This document shows, in pieces, positions 51,480 to 63,903 of a stretch of 64,000 nt of DNA. Within the stretch, counting starts at the first letter, position 1, and each line of letters starts with the position of its first letter. Location: positions 1 to 64,000 of the forward strand of contig CAJNDS010002518.1 of assembly GCA_905221605.1 (NCBI GenBank), given 5' to 3'. The translations under genes were made by a program, and so were the position numbers. The notes beneath the pieces were generated by a model. That model was not told the origin of the DNA and made no database searches. It saw nothing but the letters and a program-made list of their open reading frames with translations. This DNA is from Symbiodinium natans. Lineage: Eukaryota > Sar > Dinophyceae > Suessiales > Symbiodiniaceae.

Positions 51480-52124
51480 TTTTGGGTAACCATGTTAAAC
51501 GCTATGCCTGGCAAAAAAAATACTGTGGTTTCTCAACTGCCGCGCAGAGTCGATTTTTTGTAACTGCAAACCTGTCACAAAATGGGCAGTTTGCGCAAGA
51601 CGACACACATCTCTGCTCTTAGCCAAGAGGCTTGTGATATCTCTCCGCCTTACTCTCAGATCCCGCAGATCAGTGAGCTTCAGGCTTAAGATCTTTTCCC
51701 ACCGCTTCCAGTCCAAGCCCATAGGCTTCAGGTTTGCGATTTATCTGCGTGCCGATCACATCTCTGTTGCTCTCAGGTCCTGTGAGAGCCAAGCTTGGCT
51801 CAAGATCTCTCTCCCTGCTGCTCCCGGGTCCGGAGAGCCCATTGACTTTAGGTTTGCAATTTATTGCGTGCTGCTCCACAGGTCGCGTGGCCCATCGGCT
51901 TCAGGTTCGCCTCTTGGGCGAAGGTTCCGGCAACCGTTTGCAAGTCCTAATCACGGCACATACCACCGTAGGCTTATTTGTCACGTTGCAGGTTCAGTTG
52001 ATGCCGCGGTCCTCAGTTCCGATTGCAGCACAGACCGTTGTGGGTTTTGTGCCAGGCGGTTCTCATCACATCAGGTCCCCATTGCAGCACAGACCACTGT
52101 GGGTCTTGTGCCAAGCGTCTAAGT
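51480..52124. other. No gene; short duplications
   Basis: AGCACAGACC(G/A)(T/C)TGTGGGT repeats about 60 bases apart (52028 and 52088). GGCTTCAGGTTTGCGATTTAT-like bases also recur near 51724 and 51844. TTGGCTCAAG at 51795-51804 equals the end of the dinoflagellate spliced leader but lacks its upstream half. Confidence 0.4.
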
Positions 52125-52261
52125 AGACCCTAAAATATAGGTGGTCACCGCCTGCCTTGGGGTATCCCACAGGGGGGGGATGATCATCCCCACAAACATG
52201 CCGTCTGACATGCCCCCCCCCCCCCCCCCCCAAATGAGGACAGAGAGAAGAGAGAATAGAT

Positions 52262-52640
<379 letters not shown>

Positions 52641-52799
52641 TACAGAGAGATCAAGGGAAAGGGCGAGAGACATACAGAGCGGACAAGAGGACCTGAAAAA
52701 AGAGTGGAGAGAGGACAGATAGAGTCGAGAGGAAGCAAGGAGAGAGGTGGGCAGAGAGAGCGAGAGAGATCAAGCAGCTTCTTGGCCGCAAAGCATTTA

Positions 52800-53320
52800 A
52801 TGCTTAGGGCTTAGGGGTTAGTTTAGGCCTTAAGGCCTTAGGCCTAGGACCTAGGGTTTAGGGTTTGGTTTTGGGTTTGAGCTTTACGGTTCAGTTTTTT
52901 TTGGTCTGGGGCCTCTGCCCTTTCAAAAGCCCTAAACCCGAAGCCCTAAACCCTAAACTCGGCTAAACCCCCTAAACTCGTTAAGCCCTACAGGCCCTAA
53001 AGGCCCTAAATTTCCAGAGGCCTAAACCCCCTAAACCACCTAAACCCCTTAAACCCCCCTTAACCCTAAACCTGAAGCCCTAAATCATAGGTCCAGGTCG
53101 GGATCGGCTGAGCGTGCGCTGTTAAGCCCTGCCCTAAATCCTCAATCCTAAACCCAAAGCCCTTAAGGATCAGGTGAGCGTGCGCCGTCAAGCCATAAAG
53201 GCCCTAAACCTAAAACCCTAAACCCGAGGCCCTAAACCCTAAACCCGAAGCCTTAAACCTTAGGGCCTAAGCCCGGGGCCCCCTAAGTAAGGGTCGGCTG
53301 AGCGTGCGCCGTTAAGCCCT
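52800..53320. repeat. CCCTAAA-type telomere-like block with a triplicated motif
   Basis: CCCTAAACCCTAAA and CCCTAAACCCGAAG alternate irregularly. TGAGCGTGCG(C/T)(C/T)GT(T/C)AAGCC occurs three times, at about 53108, 53174 and 53298. The opposite orientation (TTAGGGCTTAGG) opens the block at 52800-52870. Confidence 0.75.
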
Positions 53321-54160
53321 CGCCGCTAGTGGGTGTAAGTGTAGGCTTGAGGCTAGGGTATAAGGTCAGGGTACATGGGCTCCTTGGTCTTATGGGGTGC
53401 AGCCTTGCAGCAGCTTGAGTGCAGTGCTTGTCTGAAGCTTGAAGCTGGGTGGGAAGGCTAGTGTGGTTTCATCTTTCTCTAAGGTTATACGGCAGGGCTG
53501 GGAGGAGCAAGCCAGTCTGGCTACTGCCTTTTTTTGGCCAGGACTACAGGAAGAGCTTGTAGCTTCAGATCTTCTCAGACTTAATACGCCTTCAGGCTTT
53601 AAAGGGTCCAGCTATTCTGCGTGCAGCAGGAGCTGCAAGCCTAGAAAAACGTCCCTGGCAAGTAGCAGGTAGCAGTCCTTCGGAGTCTCTGTGCCAGCAG
53701 GAGAGAGACCCAAGGACTGGTGAAGGACTGCAGAAACAGCACCGCTGAAGGACTGCAGCAGTCCTGTTTCATTGAAACTTGCTGTTGCTCGAGCGCCCAG
53801 TTTGCTGCTTCTGCCCTGCTGCAAGACTCGAAGACCTCAGATGCTGTGAGTAGCAAAGGACCATAGGCGGCCCTCTGCCTTCTGCCCTGCTGCAAGACTC
53901 GAAATCCGCCCGCGCTAGGAGCAGGTAAGGATCTCAGGCGGGCCTCTTAGACTCCAGGATTTGTTTTGGGGAGGGCAAAAGACGTGGGGTCCATAGGATT
54001 GTCTGACGTGGGACCCGGACCCATTTTGCCGTTTATAGCGCGTGGGAACAAGAGTCATTTCGGCCGTTTTACAGGCGAAAACGCGTGGGACTCAGACCCA
54101 TTTTGCCGTTTGACCGTGGGGTCCGGGCCCATTTCTCCGGTTTTTGTGCCGTTTTTGTAG
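53321..54160. other. No gene; small duplications
   Basis: CTGCCCTGCTGCAAGACTCGAA occurs around 53811 and 53882 (a ~71-bp step). GAAAACGCGTGGG units begin near 54076 and lead into the minisatellite. No supported coding region. Confidence 0.4.
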
Positions 54161-54330
54161 CAGGCGAAAACGCGTGGGGTCCAGCAACTTCAAAAACAGG
54201 AGAAAACGCGTGGGGGCCCGGGCCAATTCAAAAGCAGGAGAAAACGCGCGGGTCCTGCAAATTCCGAAGAAGGCGAAAACGCATGGGGCCTTGCAACTTG
54301 AGAACTACTAGGAGAAAATGCGTGGCATCC
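54161..54330. repeat. ~36-bp minisatellite
   Basis: CAGG(C/A)GAAAACGCGTGGGG units start at 54161, 54197, 54235, 54270 and 54310. Confidence 0.75.
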
Positions 54331-55290
54331 CGAAAGAAAAGCCTTGGAGTCTAGAAGGCCTGGCCAAGGTCCTGATCTGCCTGGAGAATAGCTGGAGCCT
54401 CTAAAGCCTAAAGCCCTGAAGTCTGAGAGGCTCCGAAGCTACAAGCTCTTCCTGTCTTCCTGGCGAAAAAGCCAAGGCAAGCAGTAGCCAGACGGGCTCC
54501 TCCAAGTCCTGCCCTAGAGCCTTAAAGAAAGATGAGGCCACACGGGAAGGCCCGCGCAGCTTCAAGCTGGAAAAAGCACTATGCTGAAGAGGCAGGTCTT
54601 TTCCTCGGGACCCAGAAACAGTTCCTGCAGCTGACGGTTTGCTGCCTACACGCTTGCAGACCCCTCATGGTTCTTAAGCCGTAAGCTTGGCTTTGTTTTT
54701 CTCAGCCACATAAACCCTTCATAGTCCTCCTGTACAAGACAAAATGCAATTTCGGCAGCTGAAAAGTGCATTGGGCTTCTCGGAAGTTCTAGCCCGGTCT
54801 GCAGAAATACTTGATGACTTCTGCTGCTTGTGATGATATGAGAAAGCTAGCCAGGCCGCCAGGCCCTAGCGGCTTTATCCGTTCTTCCTCAGCCAAAGAG
54901 ACCCTGAATAGTCCTTTCACAAGACTAAATGCAATTTCGGCACCTGAAAAGTGCATTGGGCCTGTGTCATCAGCTAGCGAGGCATCTAACGGAGGCAAGG
55001 GCTTTTTCGGCCTGCCGTGCCTGTTTTAGGCTAGAAGAGCATCCAACAAGCCCAATGCACTTTTCACATGCTGAAATTGGGATTTCTCTTGTGCAAATCC
55101 ACAACTCAAGGTCTGTCTGACCGAGGAAACGATCGGGGCACGCCTAAAAAGCAGCAAGATGCCTGGATAGGCGTCTTACTTCATCAGCAGCAGCAGAAAT
55201 CTTGAAGCATTCCCGTAGCCCGGTTCCAAAAGAGCCCCCACCCAACAAGCCCGATGCCCTTTTTGACCTCTTGGAGCGCTGATGTCAGAC
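54331..55290. other. No gene; dispersed internal repeats
   Basis: AAATGCAATTTCGGCA(G/C)CTGAAAAGTGCATTGGG occurs near 54740 and 54927, with a third, inverted relative near 55050-55080 (CCCAATGCACTTTTCA). No coding region was seen. Confidence 0.45.
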
Positions 55291-55292
55291 CA

Positions 55293-55293
55293 C

Positions 55294-55352
<59 letters not shown>
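55293..55352. repeat. (ACAG)n microsatellite
   Basis: About 15 near-perfect ACAG units, followed by GAGA-rich sequence to about 55470 and a G-rich GGGGGATGGAG array at about 55508-55600. Confidence 0.95.
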
Positions 55353-55353
<1 letters not shown>

Positions 55354-55753
55354 GACACATACAGAGAGAGACCGGCATTGAAAACTCAGAACACAGATAG
55401 AGAAAGAAGGTATAGAGATAGATGCAGACATGTAGAGAGAGAGACACAGAGAGAGACCGAGAGAGAGGGTTAGACAGACAGAGGCTGGCAGATAAAGAAA
55501 TATAGACAAGGGGGGGCGGGGGGAAGGGGGGGAGAGGGGGATGGAGGGGGGGAGAGGGGGATGGAGGGGGGGGAGAGGGGGATGGAGGGGGGGGGGGGGC
55601 ATGTTTAGGTGCACGTTTGAGGGGATGTTTGGGAGGACGATCATCCCTTTATACAAAGTAGTAAGCCAGGCAGGGTGGCGACCACCTATACCCTAAAACT
55701 GCTGCCTGAAACTTCTTCAGAAGGCCCAGATGTGGCAACTGCGACATTTGCGG

Positions 55754-56155
55754 GCGCCGGCGGGCACGTCTGACCTGGAGGGGCCTGTGCACCTTGATTG
55801 AATTTTGCTGGCACCTGTAAGGGCCTGTGCACCTTGAGCCTGTGCATATGCGGGCACCTGCAAGCACGTCTGACTTGCTAAGGCCTGTGCACTGGAGTCT
55901 GTGCATTTGTAGGCACTTGCAAGCACGCCTGACCTGGAGGGGCCTGTGCACCTTGAGCCTGCGCGGGCACCTGCAAGCACGTCTGACCCGGAGGAGCCTG
56001 TGCACCTTGAGCCTGTGTCTTAGCTGGCACCTGCAAGCACGCTGACCCAGCAGGGCCTGTGCGCCTGGAGCCTGTGCATGCGCGGGCACCTACAGCCACG
56101 CCTGACCCGGACGGGCCTAGGCACCTGTGCATGTGCGGGCACCTGGTGGCGAGGC
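55754..56155. repeat. ~57-bp minisatellite, about seven units
   Basis: GGGCACCTGCAAGCACGTCTG followed by GGGGCCTGTGCACC and TTGAGCCTGTG recurs at about 55754, 55809, 55853, 55912, 55967, 56027 and 56086. The open frames on the minus strand follow the repeat. Confidence 0.8.
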
Positions 56156-56902
56156 ACGTACTAGCTAGGGGGCGTCGCACTTGTACTAAGCGCGCTCCAC
56201 TGTTGCAAAGAGTTGATACGCTGCACGGGCGGGAGAGGCAGGCTTACTGCTGGGTGTAGGGCAGTTCTTCGCATCAACAGGCAAAGGGCTGGTGTAAGCC
56301 ACACAACCAGGAACTGCACAATGCTGAAGGGCCCCAGCTACAAAGCAAACACAGCACCAAGCACACCTACGCCTCCAGACTGTCTCAGAGGGGGCTGCTA
56401 CCTGCGAGTAAGACCAAGCAAAGCTGGACCTCAAACTACGGACTCCACCCCTTCTATGGCTTCCCTGGTGGCTTAACCACCTCGAGCAGACGCGGTCTTG
56501 AGCAGAGGCTACGGGACCGCGCGGTTGCTGCGGCCCGGTGGGTGTAAGCGCGGGTAAGAAAGACACGGGGGAACGAACCATTTCGAGGGTTCTCCAAGGG
56601 TTCATGGTTTTTCAGGTTTTTTTGGGGTTTAACGATGTTTTCCTGACAGTTCTTGTTTTGGTATGTTTTGGTAAGAATCATGCCTTTGGCCGAATTTTTC
56701 ACTCTATGGGACCCCTAAAAAAGATCGTTTCGTGCGACTTGCTGTGTGCCGAGTTCTGCGAAACCTACTCAAAACCGAAACGGAGAAAAAACTTATGGTT
56801 TGGCCTGGACCTCGGGCTCCTCGGCCCGCCCTAAACTCCAAAATGCAGCCGTCGCAATGTCGGTTCAAGGAATGAGTCGTTTTGGGTGAAAACTTGAGAA
56901 AC
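56156..56902. other. Upstream region of the large plus-strand gene
   Basis: No coding region supported. The last ~200 bases could hold the promoter or trans-splice acceptor for the gene starting at 56903; no specific signal was identified. Confidence 0.35.
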
Positions 56903-59900
56903 ATGGAGCCGGAGTACGTTTCATGTGAGCCTGGCAGCTCTGCGAAGCGGAGCAAGCCATTGGGCCGCGACGCACGTCGCTTCAATATTGGTGATCTCAT
57001 CTTGCTTTTTTCGTTAGAGGGTTCAGGACTGGCGGTTTGGAACAGTGGCAGAGCAAAGAACGCGAAGTTTCTGGGCGCTCTGATTTGTGACTCGGCAAAG
57101 CAGCTTGGGAAAGAGTTGCTACTGCGAGACTTCAAAAACTGCTGTGAACACTGGCAGAAGTTTGCAAAGGCAGACGTCAGAAGGAAAGAGACGGCTCTCA
57201 GCCAAAATGCAGAGCAATGTGATTTTGGCATACTTTCAGTAGGGCCATTATTTGTAGCCTCAGGGCATCACGTTTTCGGCAAGGCAAGCTTTCGAGGGGC
57301 GCAATTGCAGAAGGTGACTCGACTGAACTCGTTGTCGCTTTTGAACTTGGTGCCTGGGTCATGGTATGCCAGAGGCGCAAATGTCCCTTCCCCAGCCACA
57401 TTTCAAGAGTTTGTGCAGAGGATTAAGTTCTCAAATTGCAAAGCTGTGATGTTGCCAGAGGGAGTTGCCACAGCAGCATTTGCTGCGAGGGCTCCACATG
57501 GCAGGTGCTGCATCCTTCCTGTTTCCATGTGTGATTCTCTTGGTCTTGCACTTGAAACGGCTTACGAAGCAAACGAAGCACTACCAGCGTGTCCTGCGGA
57601 AGCATCAGATGCTGTTCCCGGGCGGCCCGGTGCTTCACTTCTGGTGCGTCCCAGGCACGACGCAGCCTTGCATGTGTTTTATGCATGCTTAGGCCACTAC
57701 GTGCAAAATTTGGAGGACATCGAAGAGATCATCGGCATGGTGGGCTCCACGTTTCTGCCTGCTTTGGGGCTGGAGCCTGTTGTGAATATAGCAGTGCCAG
57801 AGCGCAAGACATTGTCTCTTAGCATGGTGAAGTTGGACTTGCTGCACACGCTTTCATGTCGTGTTTTCAACCGAGCCGGCGAACCGCAGAAGCGGAGGGC
57901 CCGGTACCTGGGAAGCGACTCCTCCCCGCAAGGTGGGTTTGATTATTTTGCTATCGTAGAAGATGTGCTGGAGCGACCAGCCTCCCTGGAACACTGCCAG
58001 AAGTCAGAAGAGGATTTCGATGCTTTCGGGGGTTTCTTCTGGAAACGTCGCACACTTCCTCTAACGACGCTGGCTCGTGGACAGGGCTCTGCGAGCATGA
58101 AATTCAGTCGACTGCTACATGTCTTGCACCAAGAGCAGGGAGCAGGAAACATAGATAATTACCGGAGCGAAGTCAAAGGGTATCTCAGTGACCAAGGCAC
58201 AGAAAGGCACCTCTTTGATTTTCCATATGAGAAGTCTGCAACTTTGAACAATCTATCCAGGGGTCTACTGTCTGGTGAGGTTTCGCTGGAGGACGTCGGT
58301 CATGTGCCATTTCTTTCCAACGCATTCGGCATTCCAGGAGTCATGCATATACTGTTTAATGCTCTTGAATCGTCCCTCAAAACTTCGGACATGTGGGCCG
58401 CGTACGAGGTGGAGCTTCGGGCGGTGGGCAAGATATTCTCTCAGAAGTCCTACGTGGATTTGGTTTTGCACTTCACGCAGAACTTGTCAGCAACAGAGAA
58501 GCAGCTCATTCGGAGTCTGGACGTTGCCGTGCTTGATTGGCGTTGGGAGTCCATCGAATACTGCGCCAAATACTGGAAGGAGGTTGGGCCCATCCTGAAA
58601 GACAAATGGCACGAAGGATCTTTGGGAGATTCCGAAAAAAAACTAGCAGCAACCATTCAGGCAGCACTTGCGAGCGACACGAACCGTGCCATGACTTTGT
58701 GGACCTGTGTCATGAGTGGTGCTGTTGGTGCATGCTCTAGGTGGCTCGAGGGATGCTTCTGTCACGAGAAAGAGGCTTCGTTCAGGCAATCCCGTGCCCG
58801 CGTAGCCAAGAGGCTCCTGGAGCGTGACACGGACTTGTCCAGGCCAGGCACCCTCTGTCCTTGGAAGGGCAAGCGTCTGTGTGTGCTGGCTTGGGACGGG
58901 CCTCAACAGTTTCTGGACATACTGGCTAGAGCAGACACGGAAGATATGAACCAGGCATTTCTTCATTTTGACCGAGCACTTGTCAACAGCATTCTTCGTA
59001 CAGATGGCCTTGTCCGGCAGAACTTGCAAGCTGTCCTGCGGGACAAGTTTTCTTGGTGCCAGAAGCTGCCCTTTAAAGTGGCAGGCGTCTTTCGACTGTA
59101 TGTGGACAAAACGTTGCCTCAGGCGATAGAGTTTGCCGCATCTTGCTTCCGGGACTATGCTGAGGCTGTGTCGTCTGGCGCCACCATGGATCCCATCAGT
59201 GTGTTTCTTCTTGGGAAGCAAAGTGCTGAGAGCCAGCAGCTGTCGCAGTTTGCTCGACAAGACATCACAGCGTCAGACTTGAGATCTCTTCGTGAATTTC
59301 CCTTGGCATTCACGGAAGTTCAAGAAAGAGCCTGGTGTCCAATGGCAGAACGTTTTCTGGAGTCGCAGCATCGGGGTATCAAGTGGGCTTTTCGCCGTGG
59401 TTTCACGAAGGCAAGCCCACCAGTGACGTGCGCGCGGCAGAGGCGGAGCCAGGTGCTACCTATGGTGACTGACAGCGGCGCCCAGAAAGCGTATGTCATG
59501 AAGATTGGAGTCGCAAGGGTCTCTGGGTGGACTTGTTGGGCCATGTCATGTCGCCCGCAGAGATTGCCTTGCTCACTGTTCCACAAAAGCTTGCACGTTG
59601 TTACTGCTATGCGGAGGCAGATCATTTCCAAGACACTGCCGAGCAGGAGGTCTCCGTGGCTGCGTTCCGTGCGGCATTGCGAGATGTGCAGAAAACAGAC
59701 GAGGAGCCGAAGCCAGGGCACAAGCAGTGGATCAGCTTTCTCAAGCAGCAACTCAGCAACGGCACACTGTGTTCCTTCCCTGAGGCAATCTTCTCGAAGC
59801 TGGCCGACGAGGACGCGGCCATGCGCGAAGAGGAAGACTTGGATGAGGACGACGACCTGAACGACCAGGTTCTCCAGGAAGCTTTTGGTGGAGATGAGGT

Positions 59901-61467
59901 GGTCCTTGCTGACCTGGCATCAGGAAATGTGGTTTACTGCCAGGTTGTTGATGCTCGGCCCGAGAATCGCACAGCAGTTTCGCAGGGTGCAGCAGCAGGT
60001 CCCAGGAGCAGAAGCACGATGCTGGTGCAGCAGTTCGCGGATGTTCGACTGCTGAAAAACGAGGCGGGTCATGTGGACGCCGTTGAGGTCTGCGGTGTCG
60101 GTTCGACAGTGACGTTGTTGGATTTGCGACGTTCCTGCACGGCCGACACAATCATTGAGATGTGTCAGCAGGTCTCTGTTTGGACGGCCGAGGCTGCAGG
60201 ACTTACGATGGAGTTGCAGCAGGCCCTTCCCGGACCGGACACGGACATGATCCCGAGCAGGCCACCTGACTTCCTAGAAACTCTGGTAGACGACGACCCG
60301 ATGTTGGATGCCTTGAGACAGGATGTAATGAATGATGCCTTGTTCCTGCAGGCGAATGCCTTGGCTGAACTCCCCCAGGATGAGCTGCGTGTGTCCAGCC
60401 TTGCAACGTTGAACCTGAGCAAAGAGGAGCTGCTGGCAGCAGATGCCTTGGTTCGGGTTGGAGCCATGGGCGCCTCGGAGACGCCGCTGCTGTCGCTTGC
60501 GACAGAGCAGAATGTTGCCATGTCCTCTCTGTTGCGTCTTGCGGAGAGGCGGCTGGTCAGGACCAGAACCGATTGCTTTGGGGAGCTTCATGTTGCTCTC
60601 GTGGCTCCGTTCTTGTTGCTGCCGAAAACCATTTGGCGCGATCCTCTCCCATTGTCCCACGCTCGTGTCGACTTGCAAAAGCGTTCGCGCCGGAAGGGAA
60701 CGAACAAACTTGAGTTTATTCGAGGTTTGCTGCGAACGGGCTGGCAATGGCTGCAACCCTTCAGGAGCACTCCGGAGAAATTGAACAAGACCGACGTGCC
60801 GTGCACACTGCCCGTCAAGGTTTTGGCTCTTTCCGAGTCTCACTTGAAGGCTTTGTTCATGGCCCCTTGGATTTTTCAAAAGCCAGGGAACCTGAAGGAA
60901 ATATGGCACGGCATGGCCCAGTCGTACTATGATCATCTCCTGAAGGAGAGCGACTTGAGTCATGTTGCAGGGCAGAGTTGCAGTGAGCTTAAAACCTTTT
61001 TTGCTGGAGCCAAGAAGCCGGGTCGCCGTGTGGCTCATCTAGCTCAAGCTTTGCGAGACGAAGAGGACGAGGAGGTTGGAGAACCTCCGGAAGATGTCCC
61101 CGCTTTGCAGGACCTGCGGGCCTGGGTGCAGCAGGAAGCTGTCGAAGAGAAAGAGCCCTCCCTGAATCGTCCCGTGCTGCGGCCTTTGCCGCCTGTGGAG
61201 TCCAGGGTGCCGGGTCTGGATCTCAAAGTTTATTTTGACCACTACAGTCATGCAAGCGGCCCTCTGCGATGTTTTGCACAGTGCCCCCTGCACAGCAAAG
61301 CGTGCAGACTGTATCTCTTCGTGGATGACTTGGGCCAATCTGAGTCTGTGGCGAAGCTACTTGCGTGGGCAAACATGGCCACAGAAGCAAATGCCGAGGA
61401 GCATGTGCGCATGAGGCCGACACAGGCCCAGATTGCGTGCATGCTGCACCTGCAACATAGTTCTTGA
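56903..61467 (+). CDS. Large protein of a dispersed dinoflagellate family, hAT-like motif order
   Basis: I start at ATG 56903 (the frame opens at a TTG, 56882). Two long frames, to about 59370 and from 59527 (GTG codon inside an open stretch) to TGA 61467, join into ~1500 residues. Between them the frame changes and the second frame has one TGA near 59476, so a short intron or a mutation lies at ~59370-59520. Landmarks: SDQGTE (residue 429), IPGVMHILFNAL (477), DWRWESI (546), CPWKG (about 655), MAERFLESQHRGIK (814), an acidic stretch EEDLDEDDDLND, and near the C-terminus FDHYSHASG with Cys/His pairs. I recognise this set from many unannotated dinoflagellate proteins. The D...H-x3-N...RW-x-S order recalls hAT transposases; that is inference. 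The second half alone (59527-61467) is uninterrupted. Confidence 0.65.
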
Positions 61468-61494
61468 TTGCGAAGGGAGCATCATGTGTCTTGT

Positions 61495-61690
61495 TTCGAG
61501 AAAGGCCGACATCCATATATGTACATAGATATGTGTGTATATGTGTAGGTATATATATATATATATATATACATAGACATATGTACATATATATATATAT
61601 GTACACACATAAAGACATTTGTGCAGAACATGTGTGTATATATTGAGGGAAACGCAAACTGTAAAGACATAGATCTATACACATATACAT
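61495..61690. repeat. AT/TATG-rich microsatellite
   Basis: (TA)n and ATATGTAC-type repeats follow the stop of the large gene, with several short palindromes (ACATATATGT). A 3' UTR or intergenic location is likely. Confidence 0.8.
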
Positions 61691-62518
61691 CTGCAAAGGT
61701 GGAAACGCAGCTTGTTGGTGACAGCTACTGGCTGCCGCAGCTGCATTGCTCAACAGAATTCTGTGCGTCCCATCGCAGCCACGCGAATGCCTCGGCTTGC
61801 CCGCAGTCGCACCCCTCCCAGTGCACGCGCGACGAATGCGCGGCAAGCAGACGACGCCGCCGGAGCAGGCGACGCCATCGACACCCGCGCAGAGGAGAAG
61901 ACTGAGAGAGCTCAGAGAGGCCGATCGCGAACGCGATCTCCGCCCAAGATCGGCGTGTGGAGATGGTGCTGGATGAAGACTACATTGGGGGAGCAAGATG
62001 TTTGGTGGTGGAGGTGGTGGCTGCACAGGGACCCGTAATTACTCAAGCGATTGCAGACTGCAGTTGCAACGGAATTGCGTGCATGCCATGACTACCGCAT
62101 GTGGCTCGGAAAGTGCAAAACAGCAGGGTCGGCCTTTCGTTTTTCTTTTGGGGGAAGGGGGGGGGGAGAGCTTGATTTTCATGATTTGCATGTTTCTTAG
62201 CCACCTTGTCCAAGCCCAGCATGAACATGTTGTTGCAGCGCTTTCGTCTCATGCCACACTTTTTGGCCCAAAACAGCAAAGCAGCCCCACGAACCTCCCC
62301 GCCTGGCACACCGACAAGGACCCCGCCCCCAGCCCGTCCCAAACAAAAAGAAATTCTGCCGTGTGAGGACCATGCCCCGCAGCGACAGCCGAGGCGAGGC
62401 TCCCGAGGGCCCGAAAGCCTGTGAGACGCTGTGAGATTACATGTGGGGATAAGGACAGGGGATAGGGCTATGATAGGGGTTGCTATAGTTTTCTGGGATC
62501 CTTTGTTTTCCCCCAGGA
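61691..62518. other. No gene resolved
   Basis: Short frames on both strands overlap without splice support. A G-rich run is at 62152-62168. Confidence 0.35.
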
Positions 62519-62661
62519 AGCACAACAAGCAACACCCGGTCTCGAAAGCCGCGCAGTCCTCCGGGATACTGCGTGTGTGCTCGAGAGCAGCCAGCACAAC
62601 AAGCAACACCCAGTCTCGAAAGCCGCGCAGTCCTCCGGGATACTGCGTGTGTGCTCGAGAA
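62519..62661. repeat. Tandem duplication, ~73-bp unit
   Basis: AGCACAACAAGCAACACCC through TGCGTGTGTGCTCGAGA occurs at 62519-62586 and 62592-62659, nearly identical. Confidence 0.85.
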
Positions 62662-63046
62662 GCATGGGTTCTTGTTTGTGTCTGGCAGCAAGCGTTAACA
62701 ATAAGTTAAGAAGCCCCTTGTAAGGGTCTGGCCTGTAAATTTTTGCGTTTCCTTATGTATTTTGCCCCCTGTGCAGGTCGTCGCAGCAGCTCCGAGTCGG
62801 AGACGGAGGAAACCCGGGCCACACGCACGGGCACCTTGCTTTCGAAGGCAGGGAGTCTGGCGCCGCAGACAATCGTCGGGAGTGATGCCAGCGGGCCAAA
62901 CAAGCCGCCGGGGTCGTGGTCAATAGCCACTGGCACCGTGCAGCCCGCGCCGCCCGCGCCCGGCAAAGCCAATCCCGTGAAGACCAAGGCAATGCCGAAA
63001 AAGGGCGCCGTCCCGCAGCAGGCTCGCGGCAGCGCAAGCCCGATGA

Positions 63047-63903
63047 CACCGCCAAAAAGCACGGCCCCGAAGCCCGACAGCCCAGAAGGCACAGGAGCCG
63101 CAGAAGTCACAGGAGCCACAGAAGTCAGAGGAGCCGCAGCAGCCGGAGGGAGGTCTGCAGTGGTGGCAGAAGATTCAGTGCCCGCTGTGCGGCAGGTGGG
63201 TGGTGAAGCATGGCCTGCGCAACCACCAGCTGAGTTCAGCCCACTGCAAAGCGAAGCAGGTGGAGCTCAACATCAACTTGCGTGCGGCCGAGGACGAGGA
63301 CGAGGCCCAGGACGCGGAGCACGGTGCCAAGAAGCGCCAGACCAGCAAGCAGCACGCGGAGGCCAGCGAGGCCAGTGCCAAGAAGCACCAGCCCCAGACA
63401 GAGGCCGGTTCCAAGAAGCGCCAGCCCAGGGAGGGCAGAGATTCGGACGAGGTCCGCGGCGGCCAAGCTCTCTTGCTCCGAAGCAGGTCCGAGGTGGCTC
63501 GCGGCAGCGGCGGCAGCGGCGGCGAGGCAGCCATTATCTGCATAGCATGCAGGATGGCGTTTGCCTCGGACTATTCGTACTGGCAGCACTGGCAGTCCAA
63601 GCATGCGACCTTGGAGGGCGGGCCGTCGAAACCCGTGAAGCAACGCCGCGCAGCCGGAGCCGCAGCCTCAGACCCAGGCCCGTCGGTATCGGTAGTTGGC
63701 TCTGGCGGAGGTGAGGGACCGGCTGGCCCAATGCCACCACCGGGACCAGATCCATCCCAAGGCCACGCCGCAGGCGCAGGGGGCAGGCATCCAGACGCTG
63801 AAGCGGTCGCTGACTTGCTTGATGCGGCCGGTAGATTGGTTCGGTCGTCCTATGGCAGTGGCGGCAGTGGTGGTGGTAGTGTGACGGGCCCAAGACGCTG
63901 AGA
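63047..63903 (+). CDS. C2H2-type zinc-finger protein, 3' part
   Basis: The frame is open from about 63047 to TGA at 63901-63903. A QKSQEPQKSEEPQQ repeat leads into finger 1, CPLCGRWVVKHGLRNHQLSSAH (given here as its pattern C-x2-C-x11-H-x5-H at 63179-63241), then a Lys/Glu/Gln-rich spacer, and finger 2, C-x2-C-x12-H-x4-H at about 63540-63604 (start CIACRMAFASDY). A Gly/Pro/Ala-rich tail ends in Gly-Ser repeats. The spacing suits nucleic-acid or protein binding. A TGA in this frame at about 63045 means the N-terminus comes from an upstream exon or another frame; the overlapping frame 62743-63714 is Pro/Ala-rich and may contribute an earlier exon. The fingers lack the usual TGEKP linker. Confidence 0.5.

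Noticed and set aside
51795-51804. TTGGCTCAAG as a spliced-leader remnant
   Set aside because: The upstream bases do not match the leader, and no element starts there; a chance 10-mer is possible.
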